Below the pieces are notes generated by a model. The model was not told the origin of the DNA. It did not search any database and saw nothing but the letters and a program-made list of their open reading frames with translations. Positions 21,730 through 32,279 of a DNA stretch of 64,000 nucleotides are shown one piece after another. This DNA comes from Ramazzottius varieornatus (Eukaryota > Tardigrada > Eutardigrada > Parachela > Ramazzottiidae): NCBI GenBank assembly GCA_001949185.1, contig BDGG01000007.1, forward strand, positions 699,675-763,674, written 5' to 3'. The first letter of the stretch is position 1. Every line of letters starts with the position of its first letter. The position numbers and the translations under genes were made by a program.

Positions 21730-24700
21730 ATGCCAGACCACACCGATGGAACTCCACAGAATGCTGTTTCCGGATCTGCTGGAAACCAGAACCAACCTTC
21801 TCGACCAATCAACTATGCCGCAGCCACTAAGTAAACCTGTTGCAGGAATATTGTCACAACTCACGAAGCCTGGTCCATAAATCCATTCCTGTTCTGTGTC
21901 TGCTTACAGGAATGGTCTAGGAGATCCTTCAGCAGTCACAAGTCGCAGTGGGTCAGTTCAGAGTGTGGAAACGGCCAAGCCGTTGGATGGGAGATCGCCG
22001 CGTGGTAATAATTCTCGACAGAGTCCGAAAGGATCATCCACAAATCATTCTGAGGTGAGCCTAACATTTCTGCTATCCTTGGAGACGCTCTAGTTTAATC
22101 AATTTCGCTCTTTTGGTCTTGTCAGTGGCTGTATGGTGTGGTTTCGTTCTTGTCGTAGCAGCGCAATGGACCGGTGATGTCGCAGCAGAAGGTTAACTCC
22201 CCCAGTGATAAATTTATCCAGTCGATCATCCCGTCCATTGTAAGCGCTACCTTTCATTTCTGTGTGGTCCGTACTTGCTCATGTTCCTCCTCTTACTTTG
22301 ATTCTGCTTTGTTCGACATCTAGGGAGCGGATACCGAGGTAGTCACCAGCAACGGCAGCCGAATTGACGGTCTTTTCCATTCCGTGAACAATAATGTATG
22401 TCGTAAGGAAGGAAATCAAAATATGTTGTTCGGGCCCTTTGGGGGGGGGGGCGGCTGAGTGCAACATATTTTGGGCCCCTAGGTGTGAAATCTGGTTTTA
22501 ATTGCCGCCCGGGCTCCCCTGGGGGAAAATGAGGTCATAGGGGTTTTTGAGGTTCTGTTTTGCTATCCGTTAATTTACTTCCGCTGACGGTCCTCTACCA
22601 GAAATTTTTGTAGGATCGTAAACTCGGAAGACGTCTAGTGATGCTTGTTTCTCTTGGTTTAGGGAGATGTGGTGCTGCAGGACGCTGCGTTAACCAACAG
22701 GATGGGCAGTTTGTCTGCTAGTGGTGCCGAGGATATTGTCGAACGCGATGACCTCTACTTGGTTAGCAAAAACGACTTCGTCGAAGTTTTGATCAAAGAT
22801 GTCAATTCCTACCCCTCTCCGCAGATGATGCGGGGCTATGACAGAGGTGTGAAACTGTTCTTCGGGCTTTTGTGGCAAGAATTTCTTTGGAGAGCGTATT
22901 CTTTACTGATTGACTGTGGTTTGTTAGCAGGTTTCGATAGCCCGCAACATTCGCACTCGTCCGCGCCACTTGAAACGGACGAGAATCTGGCTCGCGCTTC
23001 TCACGGAGGCGCTGGTGGAGCTCACAGAGAACTGGAAGAATGGAACGACAACTCCGTGTCGTTCCCGACAAATCTGGGAGATGACATAGATGACGTAAGT
23101 CGGGAACATGAATTTGCGCCGCTGATTCGTTCCAAATGGAGAAACAGCAGGTAACTACATTTCTGTGCATAACAACGTGAACTCATTCCAGGGACCTGGT
23201 TATGATGTCGAGACCATGTTCAGAAAGAACGCGATGCTTTCCGACAAGAAGTCGACTTTTGATGACGAGATGACGCAGTACACGTAAGTATCAACCAAAG
23301 TTTCCACTTTTATGTTTGGTGTTTCCGGGCTTCGTCAGTTGGAGTTCGCTAAACAGTCTCGACAACGCCGTTTTCGCAAGTAGCGCGTACTTCCAGTCGG
23401 TAACGGTGCGAACGTGCGCCACTGGGGAAAAGATAAAGGGGAAAAGACAAAATCCTTTTAAAGTGGCGCACACTTCTAGCCATTAACTGAAAGCATGCGC
23501 CTCTTGGGCAAACTGGACAGATCGCTTTTCCAAGTGGCCCACATTTCCAGTCAATAACATCGTAAACGTGCGCCGTGTGAAGCTTGTTTGCTGGGCTCCC
23601 AGTTCATGAACTCAGGGCAAGTATTCAAGGTATTGAAACCTCGCTATTTTTACTTCGTAGAACTGTCTTGAGGAGGGAAAACTCAGTAGAGTTTCAGCAA
23701 CGGATGCAGCGAGCTGGCCGCATAGCGAACGAAATCGAAAGAGAAAAAGCAAAAGCCAAGAACCGCGGGAGAGGTCAGATCGACCCGGAAGAACGTGATT
23801 ACGCCGACGAGGAAATGGTCTTCAGCGGTGTCCACCGTCCTGATCCCCGCCAGAACGGCCCTCCTCCTCCTCGCAACGCCTACGCCAACCAAGACGCTCG
23901 TTCCAGCGCTCCTGCACGCTACCCTCCTCCCAACAACAATAACAACAACCGTCGAGGCAGCTCCGATATGCCTTCTTTCAACTCCAACAAACCAGACTCT
24001 AACTTTCCTCGTTCCGACAGCTTCCAGAATGAACGAGGCCGTGCTGGGCACAACCCTGCCGGAGTAAAAGACACCCTGCCTTCACAATGGCGCCGCAGTG
24101 AACCTCCGCAGCCTCCTTCCGCACCTTCACCCATCCGGAATCCACCGAGTCTCCCTCCAGTTAACCAAGCTGCGCAAAGTTCTCCTCCTACTGTGGCTTC
24201 ACCAAGACCTTCACAACAAGCAGTCAAGCTACCACAACAACCACAACAAGCTGCAACCCCACATGTCAAGGCCGTGCCAGAAGCAGGCCGGCCGACATTC
24301 GTTCGGGAACCGACGAGTTCAACCAGTCAGAATGTCCCAGGTCCATCTCCGGCCAATCAGAACGTGTCGCAGCAAAAAGCTCGGCCTCCTCCTGTCACGC
24401 AGAATATTCAGTCTTTCAACGCTGGCGCAACAGTCAGTCCTTCTGTTCCTTCTCCAGCGTCCTCTCGCGAGCCTTGCAGTCACAAACCTCCGCAAAATGC
24501 TTGGCAGAATCAACGAAGAGGTACGCCGACGGGTGATGGAAGTAAGGGACAGGAAGGTAGGGAAAGTCAGTCCGTCAGAGCATCACTTCCGGTCCAACGG
24601 TCGGATGCTTCTCAGCAGCAGCAGCAGCAGCAGCCGCCGCCGTCTTCGAGGCCTCCTCAGCAAGGTGGACAGCAGCCTGCCAACCGACAGGCGTCTAATA

Positions 24701-27592
24701 GTAGCTCGCAGGAGAAGTTTGAGAGTAACAGTGGTGGACAGAGAAAGAGTCAGTCTGGTGAGAGAGTGGAAAGGAATGATGGAAGGAACTCAGGGAATCA
24801 GGGAGGATGCCAACAGCAGCAGCAGCAAGCTGGATCTGGAACTTCTTCGGGAGATGAACGAAGCGCGGTCAGAAGGCAGGATAGCCGACAAGATGGCGGA
24901 GGGAAGGAGTACGGAAACCAAGGAGGACAACAGTGGATCAACTCAAATACCAGCAAGACGTTCGTTAACTCTAACGTCGTCCAGAATCAAAGTAAGGTTT
25001 TTAGTGTTGCGTGGCCTTGCATTGGCCAGTCTGATGTGCTCAGGTTCGTGCTGAGCCACGGCTCTGTTGGAGTTTCGACAGTTTTCTACGGTTTTTCCAA
25101 CGATGAAATTCCGGAATGAGCAGTTCTGATTGATTGTTGATTATGTTGATTTACTTCCTTGTCTGATTCCAGATGTTCGAGGCAACTATCAAGGCTCGCG
25201 AGGTGGGAATCGCAACAACAATAACCGAGCGGACAGGGACAACTATCAGCCGCGAAGCAAGAATGCCTCGCCTTCGGTGATTCATAACGAGAATCGAAGC
25301 AGGGAAGGCAGTGGATCCAGACGAGAATCGGTGGCTTCGGCTGATCGAGAATCAACCGGAAGTCGAGGCGGGCAGTTCGAAGGAAAACCCGCGGAGAACC
25401 CGAACCTGAACCAAAAGAAAGATAATGAGTAAGAATGTGTTTGATAGGAAAGCGGTGATGATTGTGATGTTGTTGCAACCGGAAGTAATATTGTTTGTTT
25501 TGTCAGGCAAAAGACCAAGGATACGAAACTCAATCCGGACGCGGCTGAATTTGTACCAAATGTGAATGCTCCAGAATTTGTTCCCAGCTTTGCGGTAAGT
25601 TCTTTTTAATTTCGTTCAAAAAAGAAGGTTTCTGCCGGAAAAGAAGAATAGCTAAGCTTGATTTCTGTCGATCCAATAACCAAACATTTCTGGTGTAGTC
25701 TCAACTTATTCTCTTTTGTAGATGTAGTCTCAACTTATTCTCTTTTGTAGATGTAGTCTCAACTTATTCTCTTTTGTAGAAGATTGAACAGCAGCCCCAC
25801 AACCGAACTTCACCTAAGAGGATGTCTTCCGGCGAGAACCTCAGCATGGAACAGCAACAGTTCGCCATGCAAATGCATCAGGCGCAGACTATGGTCGCCT
25901 ACCAGCAGTTGTGCCAGCAGCAGCAACAACAACAACAACAGTTGGCCGCTTCCCAGGGTGGACCTGGCCCTTCCATCAGCCCCACCAGTGAGTTGAATGT
26001 TCTTTTACGAGTCTAAAAGAATGAATTTTGATCTTATTAAGTTGTTTGGGACTAAGGCTAACAAAGTCGATAAGGTCGCTTTCCTTAGTGGCGCACGCTT
26101 TCAGCTAATGACACTGACAACGTGCGTCACTTGAGAAAACGATTATGCACAATTGCTGAGTGGCGTACGTTTTCATTGTTATTCGCTGGTCGCGTGCGTC
26201 ACTTTGAGAAAGAATTCTTGCCCAGCTTCCTTTTCTGTTTTATATTCTCCATTTTGTTTTCTGTAGATGCGATGATGATGATGTTGGGGCCACAAGGTTC
26301 TTACGTCTCGCCAGCACCCAACCCGCAGTACGCCGGCCAGCCCATGGCTCCTCAACAAGCCATGTACGCTGGTGCTGGACAGAACAGCGTGGGTATCACG
26401 CAAGCCCAGGCCTTTCAAGCAGCGCAGATTGCTGCTCAAGCTCACCAGCAACACCAGCAGCAACAACAGTCTTTCCAGTCCGTCTCGCCCAACATCCTGC
26501 AACAACGGCCTCCCAACTTTGCTCAAATGCCAAACTACCCTAATCAAGTAAAGCTTGATAAAAATCATGTGATAAAAACTCGAAAGAAACGCCCGAAATA
26601 ATTCTGAAAATTAAATCAGATATTTATTTCATTTTTCTATCGTTTCAGGTGTATCAAGCTTACAGCAATCCCGGCCAAGCTCCTATGATGTTTGTGTCAC
26701 CCGGCTATGGTGGACAAGGCGACCCTTTAATGAGTAAGTGAGAAACAAATTTTACATCTGCTCTATGTTTCGATGGGAATATTTTCGGCTGTTTTTTTCT
26801 TCCAGAGGGATTACTTGAAGTCGGAAATGCATTCTTGTTTGTTTTCGTAGTTCCTACAACACAGATGCAGTACATGTCCCCGCACCTCCAGCAGCAGCTC
26901 CAGAGTAACCCTATGCTTTACCAGTTTCAAGCTCCGCCTACTGGTCCTTACCAATCAGCTGGACATCCGGCCGGCTTCCTCCATATGCCCGCTCCTCCAC
27001 CTTCCGGCTATGCACAGTACATGCAAGCCGCCCAAATGCAGCCTCCGGTATGTTTTGCTTCTTACTCTATCCAAGTTGTAATGAACGGAGAATATTGTGA
27101 ATATTTTTGAATATCTGCGAGCTCGGTGAACGAACTTGATATGATCATTCCAAGTGGCGCAGGCTTTCAGCCAGTAACACTCGAAACGTGCGCCGCTTGG
27201 GTACTCGACAAGGTTGTTTCCCAAGTGGCGCACACTCTGTCAATAATACTGTACGCGCGCGTCACTTGGGAAAACAAACATGATAAGATCCTTTTGCCAA
27301 GTGCCGCACGCTTTCAGCCTACAACAGTGGAAGCGTACGCCACTTGGGAGACAAGCTTGTCGAGGTTGTTTGCCGAATTTCTGTTGCACAACGGTTCACG
27401 AATGTTTTGCAAATACGTTGTACATCTTGTGGACGATCTCCCTGTTTGTAGGTGATGAACGGTAACGGTGGATATCCGAACATGAATATGCCGATGATGG
27501 CGCCACCTCCCAATGGAGGACCTAACCAAGGCATGGTACAGCAACATATGCAGTCGCGCGGTGGTCCAGCGAACCAACACGGTGGTCAGTAG
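21730..27592 (+). CDS. ATXN2: Ataxin-2 (Lsm, LsmAD, PAM2; RNA-binding)
   Basis: Fifteen exons: 21730-21830, 21910-22054, 22162-22239, 22324-22395, 22663-22846, 22931-23094, 23192-23283, 23661-24991, 25173-25428, 25507-25594, 25780-25987, 26267-26547, 26649-26733, 26851-27047, 27452-27592. They join in phase to 1140 codons plus TAG. Exons 3-5 encode the Lsm domain (RIDGLFHSVN, LYLVSKNDFVEVLIKDV). Exons 6-8 give LsmAD (YDVETMFRKNAM, VEFQQRMQRAGRIANEIE, RDYADEEMVFSGV). Exon 10 has the PAM2 peptide LNPDAAEFVPN, the poly(A)-binding-protein docking site. The C-terminal third is Gln/Pro/Met-rich. A pure (CAG)7 tract lies at 24613-24633, in the middle of the protein rather than at the N-terminus as in human ATXN2. 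By family it is a cytoplasmic regulator of translation, mRNA stability and stress granules. Confidence 0.95.
22441..22452. repeat. Poly-G run in ataxin-2 intron 4
   Basis: An uninterrupted run of about a dozen G in otherwise mixed sequence, between GGGCCCTTT and CGGCTGAG. A likely site of length error in assembly. Confidence 0.7.
23335..23605. repeat. Intronic GTGGCGCA palindrome, copy 5 (three units)
   Basis: In ataxin-2 intron 7 (23284-23660). Three successive hairpin units can be read: CAAGTAGCGCGTAC / ACGTGCGCCACTGG, AAAGTGGCGCACAC / ATGCGCCTCTTGGG and CAAGTGGCCCACA / ACGTGCGCCG. The element ends GCTTGTTTGCTGGGCTCCC. Confidence 0.75.
25692..25778 (+). repeat. 29-bp tandem triplication containing a splice acceptor
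   Basis: Three consecutive copies (25692-25720, 25721-25749, 25750-25778) of a unit ending TTATTCTCTTTTGTA, each followed by G so that each supplies a pyrimidine tract plus TAG acceptor. Copies 2 and 3 are identical; copy 1 differs at one base. The third acceptor (AG at 25778-25779) gives the in-phase exon 11 of ataxin-2. Confidence 0.9.
26058..26225. repeat. Intronic GTGGCGCA palindrome, copy 6 (two units)
   Basis: In ataxin-2 intron 11 (25988-26266): AGTGGCGCACGCTTTCAGC / ACGTGCGTCACTTGAG, then GAGTGGCGTACG / CGTGCGTCACTTTGAG. The outer arms are weak. Confidence 0.7.
27117..27380. repeat. Intronic GTGGCGCA palindrome, copy 7 (three units)
   Basis: In the last ataxin-2 intron (27048-27451). 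Opens GCGAGCTCGGTGAACGAAC. Three units: AAGTGGCGCAGGCTTTCAGC / ACGTGCGCCGCTTGG, CAAGTGGCGCACACTC / CGCGCGTCACTTGGG and AAGTGCCGCACGCTTTCAGC / GTACGCCACTTGGG. Closes CTTGTCGAGGTTGTTTGCCG. Confidence 0.8.
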
Positions 27593-28415
27593 AAAGCCTT
27601 TCCTTCCAAAGAAAAAACTGAACAAAGAGAAAAGTAAGATATTTTAACTGTTTGAAGATATTGCTTTTTTCGCTCGTGCATTAACTTCTGTGGAGTCTTG
27701 AGGCTGTTTGCTTTACTGGTAACGATTTTCGTCTGATGAAAAACGTTTATTTCTGGAGAACAACGAACAGAATGCGGTACGCGATAAGGTTGGGTAGAGT
27801 TTAGAACAGGAATACGGAAGTGTAAAAGAAGAAGGTGCTTGCTCTTGTCCTTTCTTGTCGCCATGCGGTGAAGTGGCACGAGCAGCACATAATTTGGGCG
27901 GTAACGTTCAGTTCCCATCCTCACTAATACGCTTTGACCAGTCTCCAGCAAGATGCCCTGTCTTTGCCAACCCATTTTTTGGCTTTGAGTGGGGTTGGCG
28001 TGTTGGCAGCGTGATACTCTAATGCGGTATCCACAATATACTGCAAGTATTCGCTGCATCCGCGCAGTAGTGAAGTACAGCCCCGGTCCACTTTCACGGA
28101 TCGCAACCCCCTACGGGGGGTGCATCGTCATGTGGGCTCAGGATGAGACTGTTGTCTAATTCATCTGTACTCGTCAACTATTTTTGGGTTTCAAAGTTGA
28201 TCAGTGCAAACACTAGGGGTGAATTACGTATCCGGATTAGCTGCCATTTGTGGTCGTCGTTGTCAAGATTCATTTTTCGAGCCACAAGCCGTCACTTCCG
28301 CGGCGACAAACCGCAGCCAAGTGCGGGAATTTCTCACTTTGTAGGTGCCACAGCTCTGGGATGACAGTCGGTCTCTATTCCATCAACTGGCGTAGACGAT
28401 CGATAGTACTACTTT
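27593..28415. other. Ataxin-2 3' UTR and unassigned sequence
   Basis: Open frames at 27586-28059 and 27924-28106 (-) lack domains. A short hairpin (CCCCCTACGGGGGG) lies at about 28109-28122. This may be the decayed 3' end of the neighbouring retroelement, but I cannot show it. Confidence 0.35.
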
Positions 28416-28419
28416 CCAC

Positions 28420-30060
28420 GTCATCGCATACCAGAAGCCGGCCTCTGTTGTACAAAAGGCGGCTTTGCGGGTTTTCTAGCCTGCTGATGAGAGCCGCCCT
28501 GTCTTCTGTAGGTCTCGACACCAACTAGACAGAAAAAGTACCAACCTTCCAGGTTCCGATAGTTTGTTCGCTTGAGACCTTCGGCTTTGTTGGCTGCATA
28601 ACCCGCGTTCTCCGCCGACCCACCAACATGACTGTCACATAGCGTGTTCACACGGCTAACGTACCAGACTAGGGCCTTACCTTCCTTCCAAGGAACGAGC
28701 GTCATTCCATCAGGCCGCTTCCGTGTGTCGTCTCACTACACCGTTAGGATCGAGTACTGCGTGGGACTGACAAGTAACCAGAGCACGGCGCAGCGATTCG
28801 TTGAGGGCCGAGTGCCGACCAGCACTGTACCTACAGCTTAGTCCGTGTCTCCCGTAGACGTCAACAGTTACTGAACATCTACAGGTGTGCGGTTCACAGA
28901 TAGGCGCGCCCAGTCTCAAACCTATCGAGATCCGCAGACTGTCGTCATCGAGAAGGTTCCCTAGGCAGGATGCTGGCAAGGCATTCAGCCACGCTCCCGA
29001 CTCCTTCGTCGATACCGCCACCATTCTTGCCTTTTCCGTTAGCGAGCTTGCCTGCTGGACTTCGCTGAAGTTCCTTTCGACAATCGGCAAGTCCCACGTG
29101 CGCTGGAAGATGCGAAGGGCCGCCAGCGGGAGTTCAGTTCCCGACACCTCCATCCATGATGTCAACTCAGCCGCGCACAGTTCATCCAGGTCGAAGTCAG
29201 CATCCATGGATGTGACCAGTTGCTCTGCAGAAGAAATAGAGGCCAAGTAGGTCGAAAGGGCAATTTCTTCTGCTCGGCGAAGGCCGAGTCCACCTTTTGC
29301 GACCGGAAGGCTTGCTTGTTTCCAGACCGGATCCGTCATTTCGGTGTTTGTGATCCCTGCGGCGCTGCTGCGAAGAACATCATCAAAGTTACGGAGTAAA
29401 TCTGGAAATTTCCACACAGGACTACATCGCTAAACGTATAACAACTTCGGCAGAAACAAACAATTCTTCAACAAAAATGGCGCCTGATGGGCAGCTAGTT
29501 TTCCTAGTCTTGATGCCATCAGCTCTGCTTGGCGAGTCCTCTCCTGTAAGACTGCTGCTACCGCCTCCGGAAGGACGGGAGCTCCAAGAAACATCAGGTC
29601 CACGCTGCTGAGGGGAGTGACAGTCGGAAAGATGGCTTTTGCGTACGACTTGGTTGTCAGCTGTTCCTTCTTGCTACCGCCAAAGATGAAGATCTCACAC
29701 TTGTCCAAGTCCAGTTCAAGACCAAGATCCGCACACTGATCGGCTGGAAGTCTTCAATTACTCTGTCGACATCCCCTCCAATTGTGGCATCATCGAGATA
29801 CCAGCAGTTGAAGTCGGAGTTCAAGGACTTGACAGGTCTTTTGTCACCAGGCAGAAGAACAGAGGTCCCAAAGGGTCTCCCTGCTGAACTCCACGAGCTG
29901 ACTGAAGAACCTGGTTACCGTAGATGAGGTTGAAGGGCCGGCTATACATCTGGGAGGCGAAGTGAAAGTATTGCGGCATACCCTTCTTCACTTCCGCTAA
30001 TAACCTGCCACGATAAACAGTATTAAAAGCATATCTGAAGTCAAGCTTCAGCAAAACTTG
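28420..30060 (-). pseudogene. Decayed non-LTR-type retrotransposon: reverse transcriptase plus C-terminal PDG domain
   Basis: Fragments in several minus-strand frames line up in the order of one protein. At about 30054-29821 are reverse-transcriptase motifs (LDFRYAFNTV, GVQQGDPLGPLFF), then the catalytic YLDD near 29800-29789. A thumb-like region runs from 29740 to about 28710 (LELDLDKCEIFIFGGS, PVAKGGLGLRRAEE). A Cys/His cluster near 28880-28830 precedes a C-terminal block beginning RPDGMTLVPW at about 28714. At least three frame changes (near 29830, 29750 and 28715) and an in-frame stop near 29430 show it is dead. No N-terminal part or poly(A) end was found. R2/R1-like class is my best guess. 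It lies between ataxin-2 and the peptidase gene. Confidence 0.75.
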
Positions 30061-30402
30061 ACATTCCGCGCCGTTTCTTTACAAGAAGAGGCAAGCTACG
30101 GTAACCACGTATATGCGAGTCGATGTAATCAACCCGTACTGAGTATGCATATACGAAACATCGCTGACCTCGCATCGGAGTACCTTCTGGGGAAACACAG
30201 ATAACGGGTGCGTTCGTAGATTTGACATTGATAAGCTGCCAGGCACGTGCGGATGGTCAAAGGCGTCGAAAAATCACTAGAAACATAGGCTTAACAAGTT
30301 AGCCAGAACGCATCTGGATCTGCGGTGCTTCAATTAAGCAATGCCGCTGAAATATGGTTCCTGAGCGTTGGCAGCGATTTCACATCTTTGATAGACCCAA
30401 CC

Positions 30403-32017
30403 ATGGAATTGTTTTGGCTGATCTTACTTGCTCTTTTGGAAAGCTGTGTTCTGATGACAGCTAAGCCTCCCCTGAGTTTGTTGCCCGAACCATCCGAAAT
30501 CCCTCCTTACAAAGAGCTTTACTTCGACCAACTACTCGACCACTTCAACTACAACAGTTTCGATCAACAAACATTCAAGCAACGCTACCTCATCTGTAAC
30601 GCCTTCTGGAGACCCAATGAAGGACCTGTGTTCTTTTACACCGGTAACGAAGGCTCCATCATCAACTTTTACGGCAACACGGGATTTTTATTCGACATTG
30701 CACCGCAGTTCGGGGCTTTGATCATCTTCGCCGAACATCGTTTCTACGGACAGTCTCTTCCAGCCGGACCCATCAAGAGCTTCCGCAAACCCTACCTTGG
30801 TTTGCTGACCATCGAACAAGCTCTGGCTGACTATGCGGTCTTGTTGGACACGTTGAAGGTCGAACTGAATTTCACCGACGCACCAATCATCGCTTTTGGC
30901 GGCAGTTATGGCGGCATGTTGGCAGCCTACATGCGCCAGAAATACCCAAACATAATCGATGGAGCGTTGGCCGCCAGTTCGCCTGTTGTGTCTATTGCTG
31001 ATATGGGAGATAACAGGACGTTCTTCCAAGACGTCACCAAATATTTCGCTGGTATGAAAACTCGAATAGAACTGCTTGCATGCTTTTTTTGAATGGAGTT
31101 AATTTTGTGGTCGGCTGATGGTCCATGTCCTTCTTGTGTAGAGAACGAAGGCTGTGAAAGTCAAGTGCGAGAAGCGTTCGGTGTTATGGCCGACTTGGCT
31201 AAACAAGGCGACGACGGATATTCTAATCTCACGCAGACCTTTCGACTTTGCAAACCTTTGGACCGTAGCCGTGGATATAAACAGTTGATTGGCTATGTCC
31301 GCAACGCTTTCGCCTCGATGGCCATGGTAAACTATCCTTATCCTGCCACGTTCCTCGCGCCATTACCAGCCTGGCCTGTCAAGGCTGCTTGCAAGCTCAT
31401 TACCGAAGAAACAGATGGCGCGTTGGTCGGACTCGCGAAAGCTGCTTCCTTATTTTACCTGGTAAGAACCGACCTTCAAATACCATACAGAAGTGTTGAA
31501 GACGGATTTTATGGTTGTAGTTTTTCAGAGCGGTCAAAAATGCTTCGATATCTGGACGGAGTTCGTCGACTGCGCCGATCCAACGGGGTGTGGTACCGGC
31601 ACTGACGCCACAGCATGGGACTACCAAGCTTGTACACAGATGACGTTGTCGGGAGGGACATACGGTGGAGATCAGGACATGTTCCCGTGCTTACCCTGGA
31701 CGAAGGAGCTGCGAAAGGCCTACTGCAAACAGCGTTACGACGTGACACCACGAGATTCCGACCTGAGGATCGAATACTGGGGCGACGATGTGCATGCGAC
31801 CTCGAACATCATATACTCGAATGGTCTTTTGGACCCATGGCATCGTGGGGGTATTCTGAAGAACGTGACTGACACGGTGGTGGCTGTGACGATTTCTGAT
31901 GGAGCTCATCATCTGGATCTACGAGGAGCTGATCCGGAAGACCCGGAGTCGGTCAAAGTGGCGCGGGAACAAGAGATACAGCTGATCAAACAATTCATAG
32001 CAAGGAGGAAGAAGTGA
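30403..32017 (+). CDS. DPP7: Serine carboxypeptidase S28 family, DPP7 (dipeptidyl peptidase 2)-like
   Basis: Three exons (30403-31051, 31142-31461, 31529-32017) join in phase to 485 codons plus TGA. The start gives a signal peptide (MELFWLILLALLESCVLMTA). The S28 signatures are complete: DHFNY, FFYTGNEGS, EHRFYGQSLP, nucleophile Ser168 in GGSYGGMLAAY, Asp425 in NGLLDPW and His450/451 in GAHHLDLR. ADPTGCGTGTDATAWDYQAC matches the DPP7 branch better than PRCP. The length (485) is normal. By family it is a vesicular or lysosomal enzyme releasing N-terminal X-Pro or X-Ala dipeptides. It lies 343 bp downstream of the dead retroelement, on the opposite strand. An AATAAA signal lies at about 32094. 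Confidence 0.93.
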
Positions 32018-32093
32018 CAATATTACAGACGAACTGTAACGTTCCACTGGTGGACAAATTTTTGAAGTGAAAGCAAGGTGCAATCAGGAACGT

Positions 32094-32099
32094 AATAAA
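32094..32099 (+). terminator. Polyadenylation signal AATAAA of the DPP7-like gene
   Basis: Canonical hexamer about 75 bases past the TGA stop and about 65 bases before the tRNA gene. Confidence 0.55.
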
Positions 32100-32162
32100 G
32101 AAAAACGCGGTTGGGTCGAGCTCAACGACACGGAGATATTTTGGTCAGCTGATGATTCCGTA

Positions 32163-32255
32163 GGTGACGTGGCCGAGTGGTCTAAGGCGCTGGTTTCAGG
32201 AGAGGTGGAGTTACCAGTCTCTTCGGGGGCATGGGTTCGAATCCCATCGTCATCA
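32163..32255 (+). tRNA. tRNA-Leu (anticodon CAG) with a short intron
   Basis: The acceptor stem GGTGACG pairs with CGTCATC (one G-U) before discriminator A at 32255. The D arm (GCC...GGC) includes box A (TGGCCGAGTGG). The T arm ATGGGTTCGAATCCCAT includes box B. The anticodon stem CTGGT (32190-32194) pairs with ACCAG (32213-32217) only if 11 bases (about 32201-32211) are removed after position 37. The anticodon CAG is at 32197-32199. A long variable arm supports a class II leucine tRNA. A T5 run just after position 32258 would terminate Pol III. Confidence 0.9.
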
Positions 32256-32279
32256 GACTTTTTGTCAATGTCTGGGTAA

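Noticed and set aside
24098-25054. 318-codon plus-strand open frame inside ataxin-2
   Set aside because: It is the shifted frame of the large, low-complexity ataxin-2 exon 8, with Ser/Arg/Leu-rich composition and no start or splice context.
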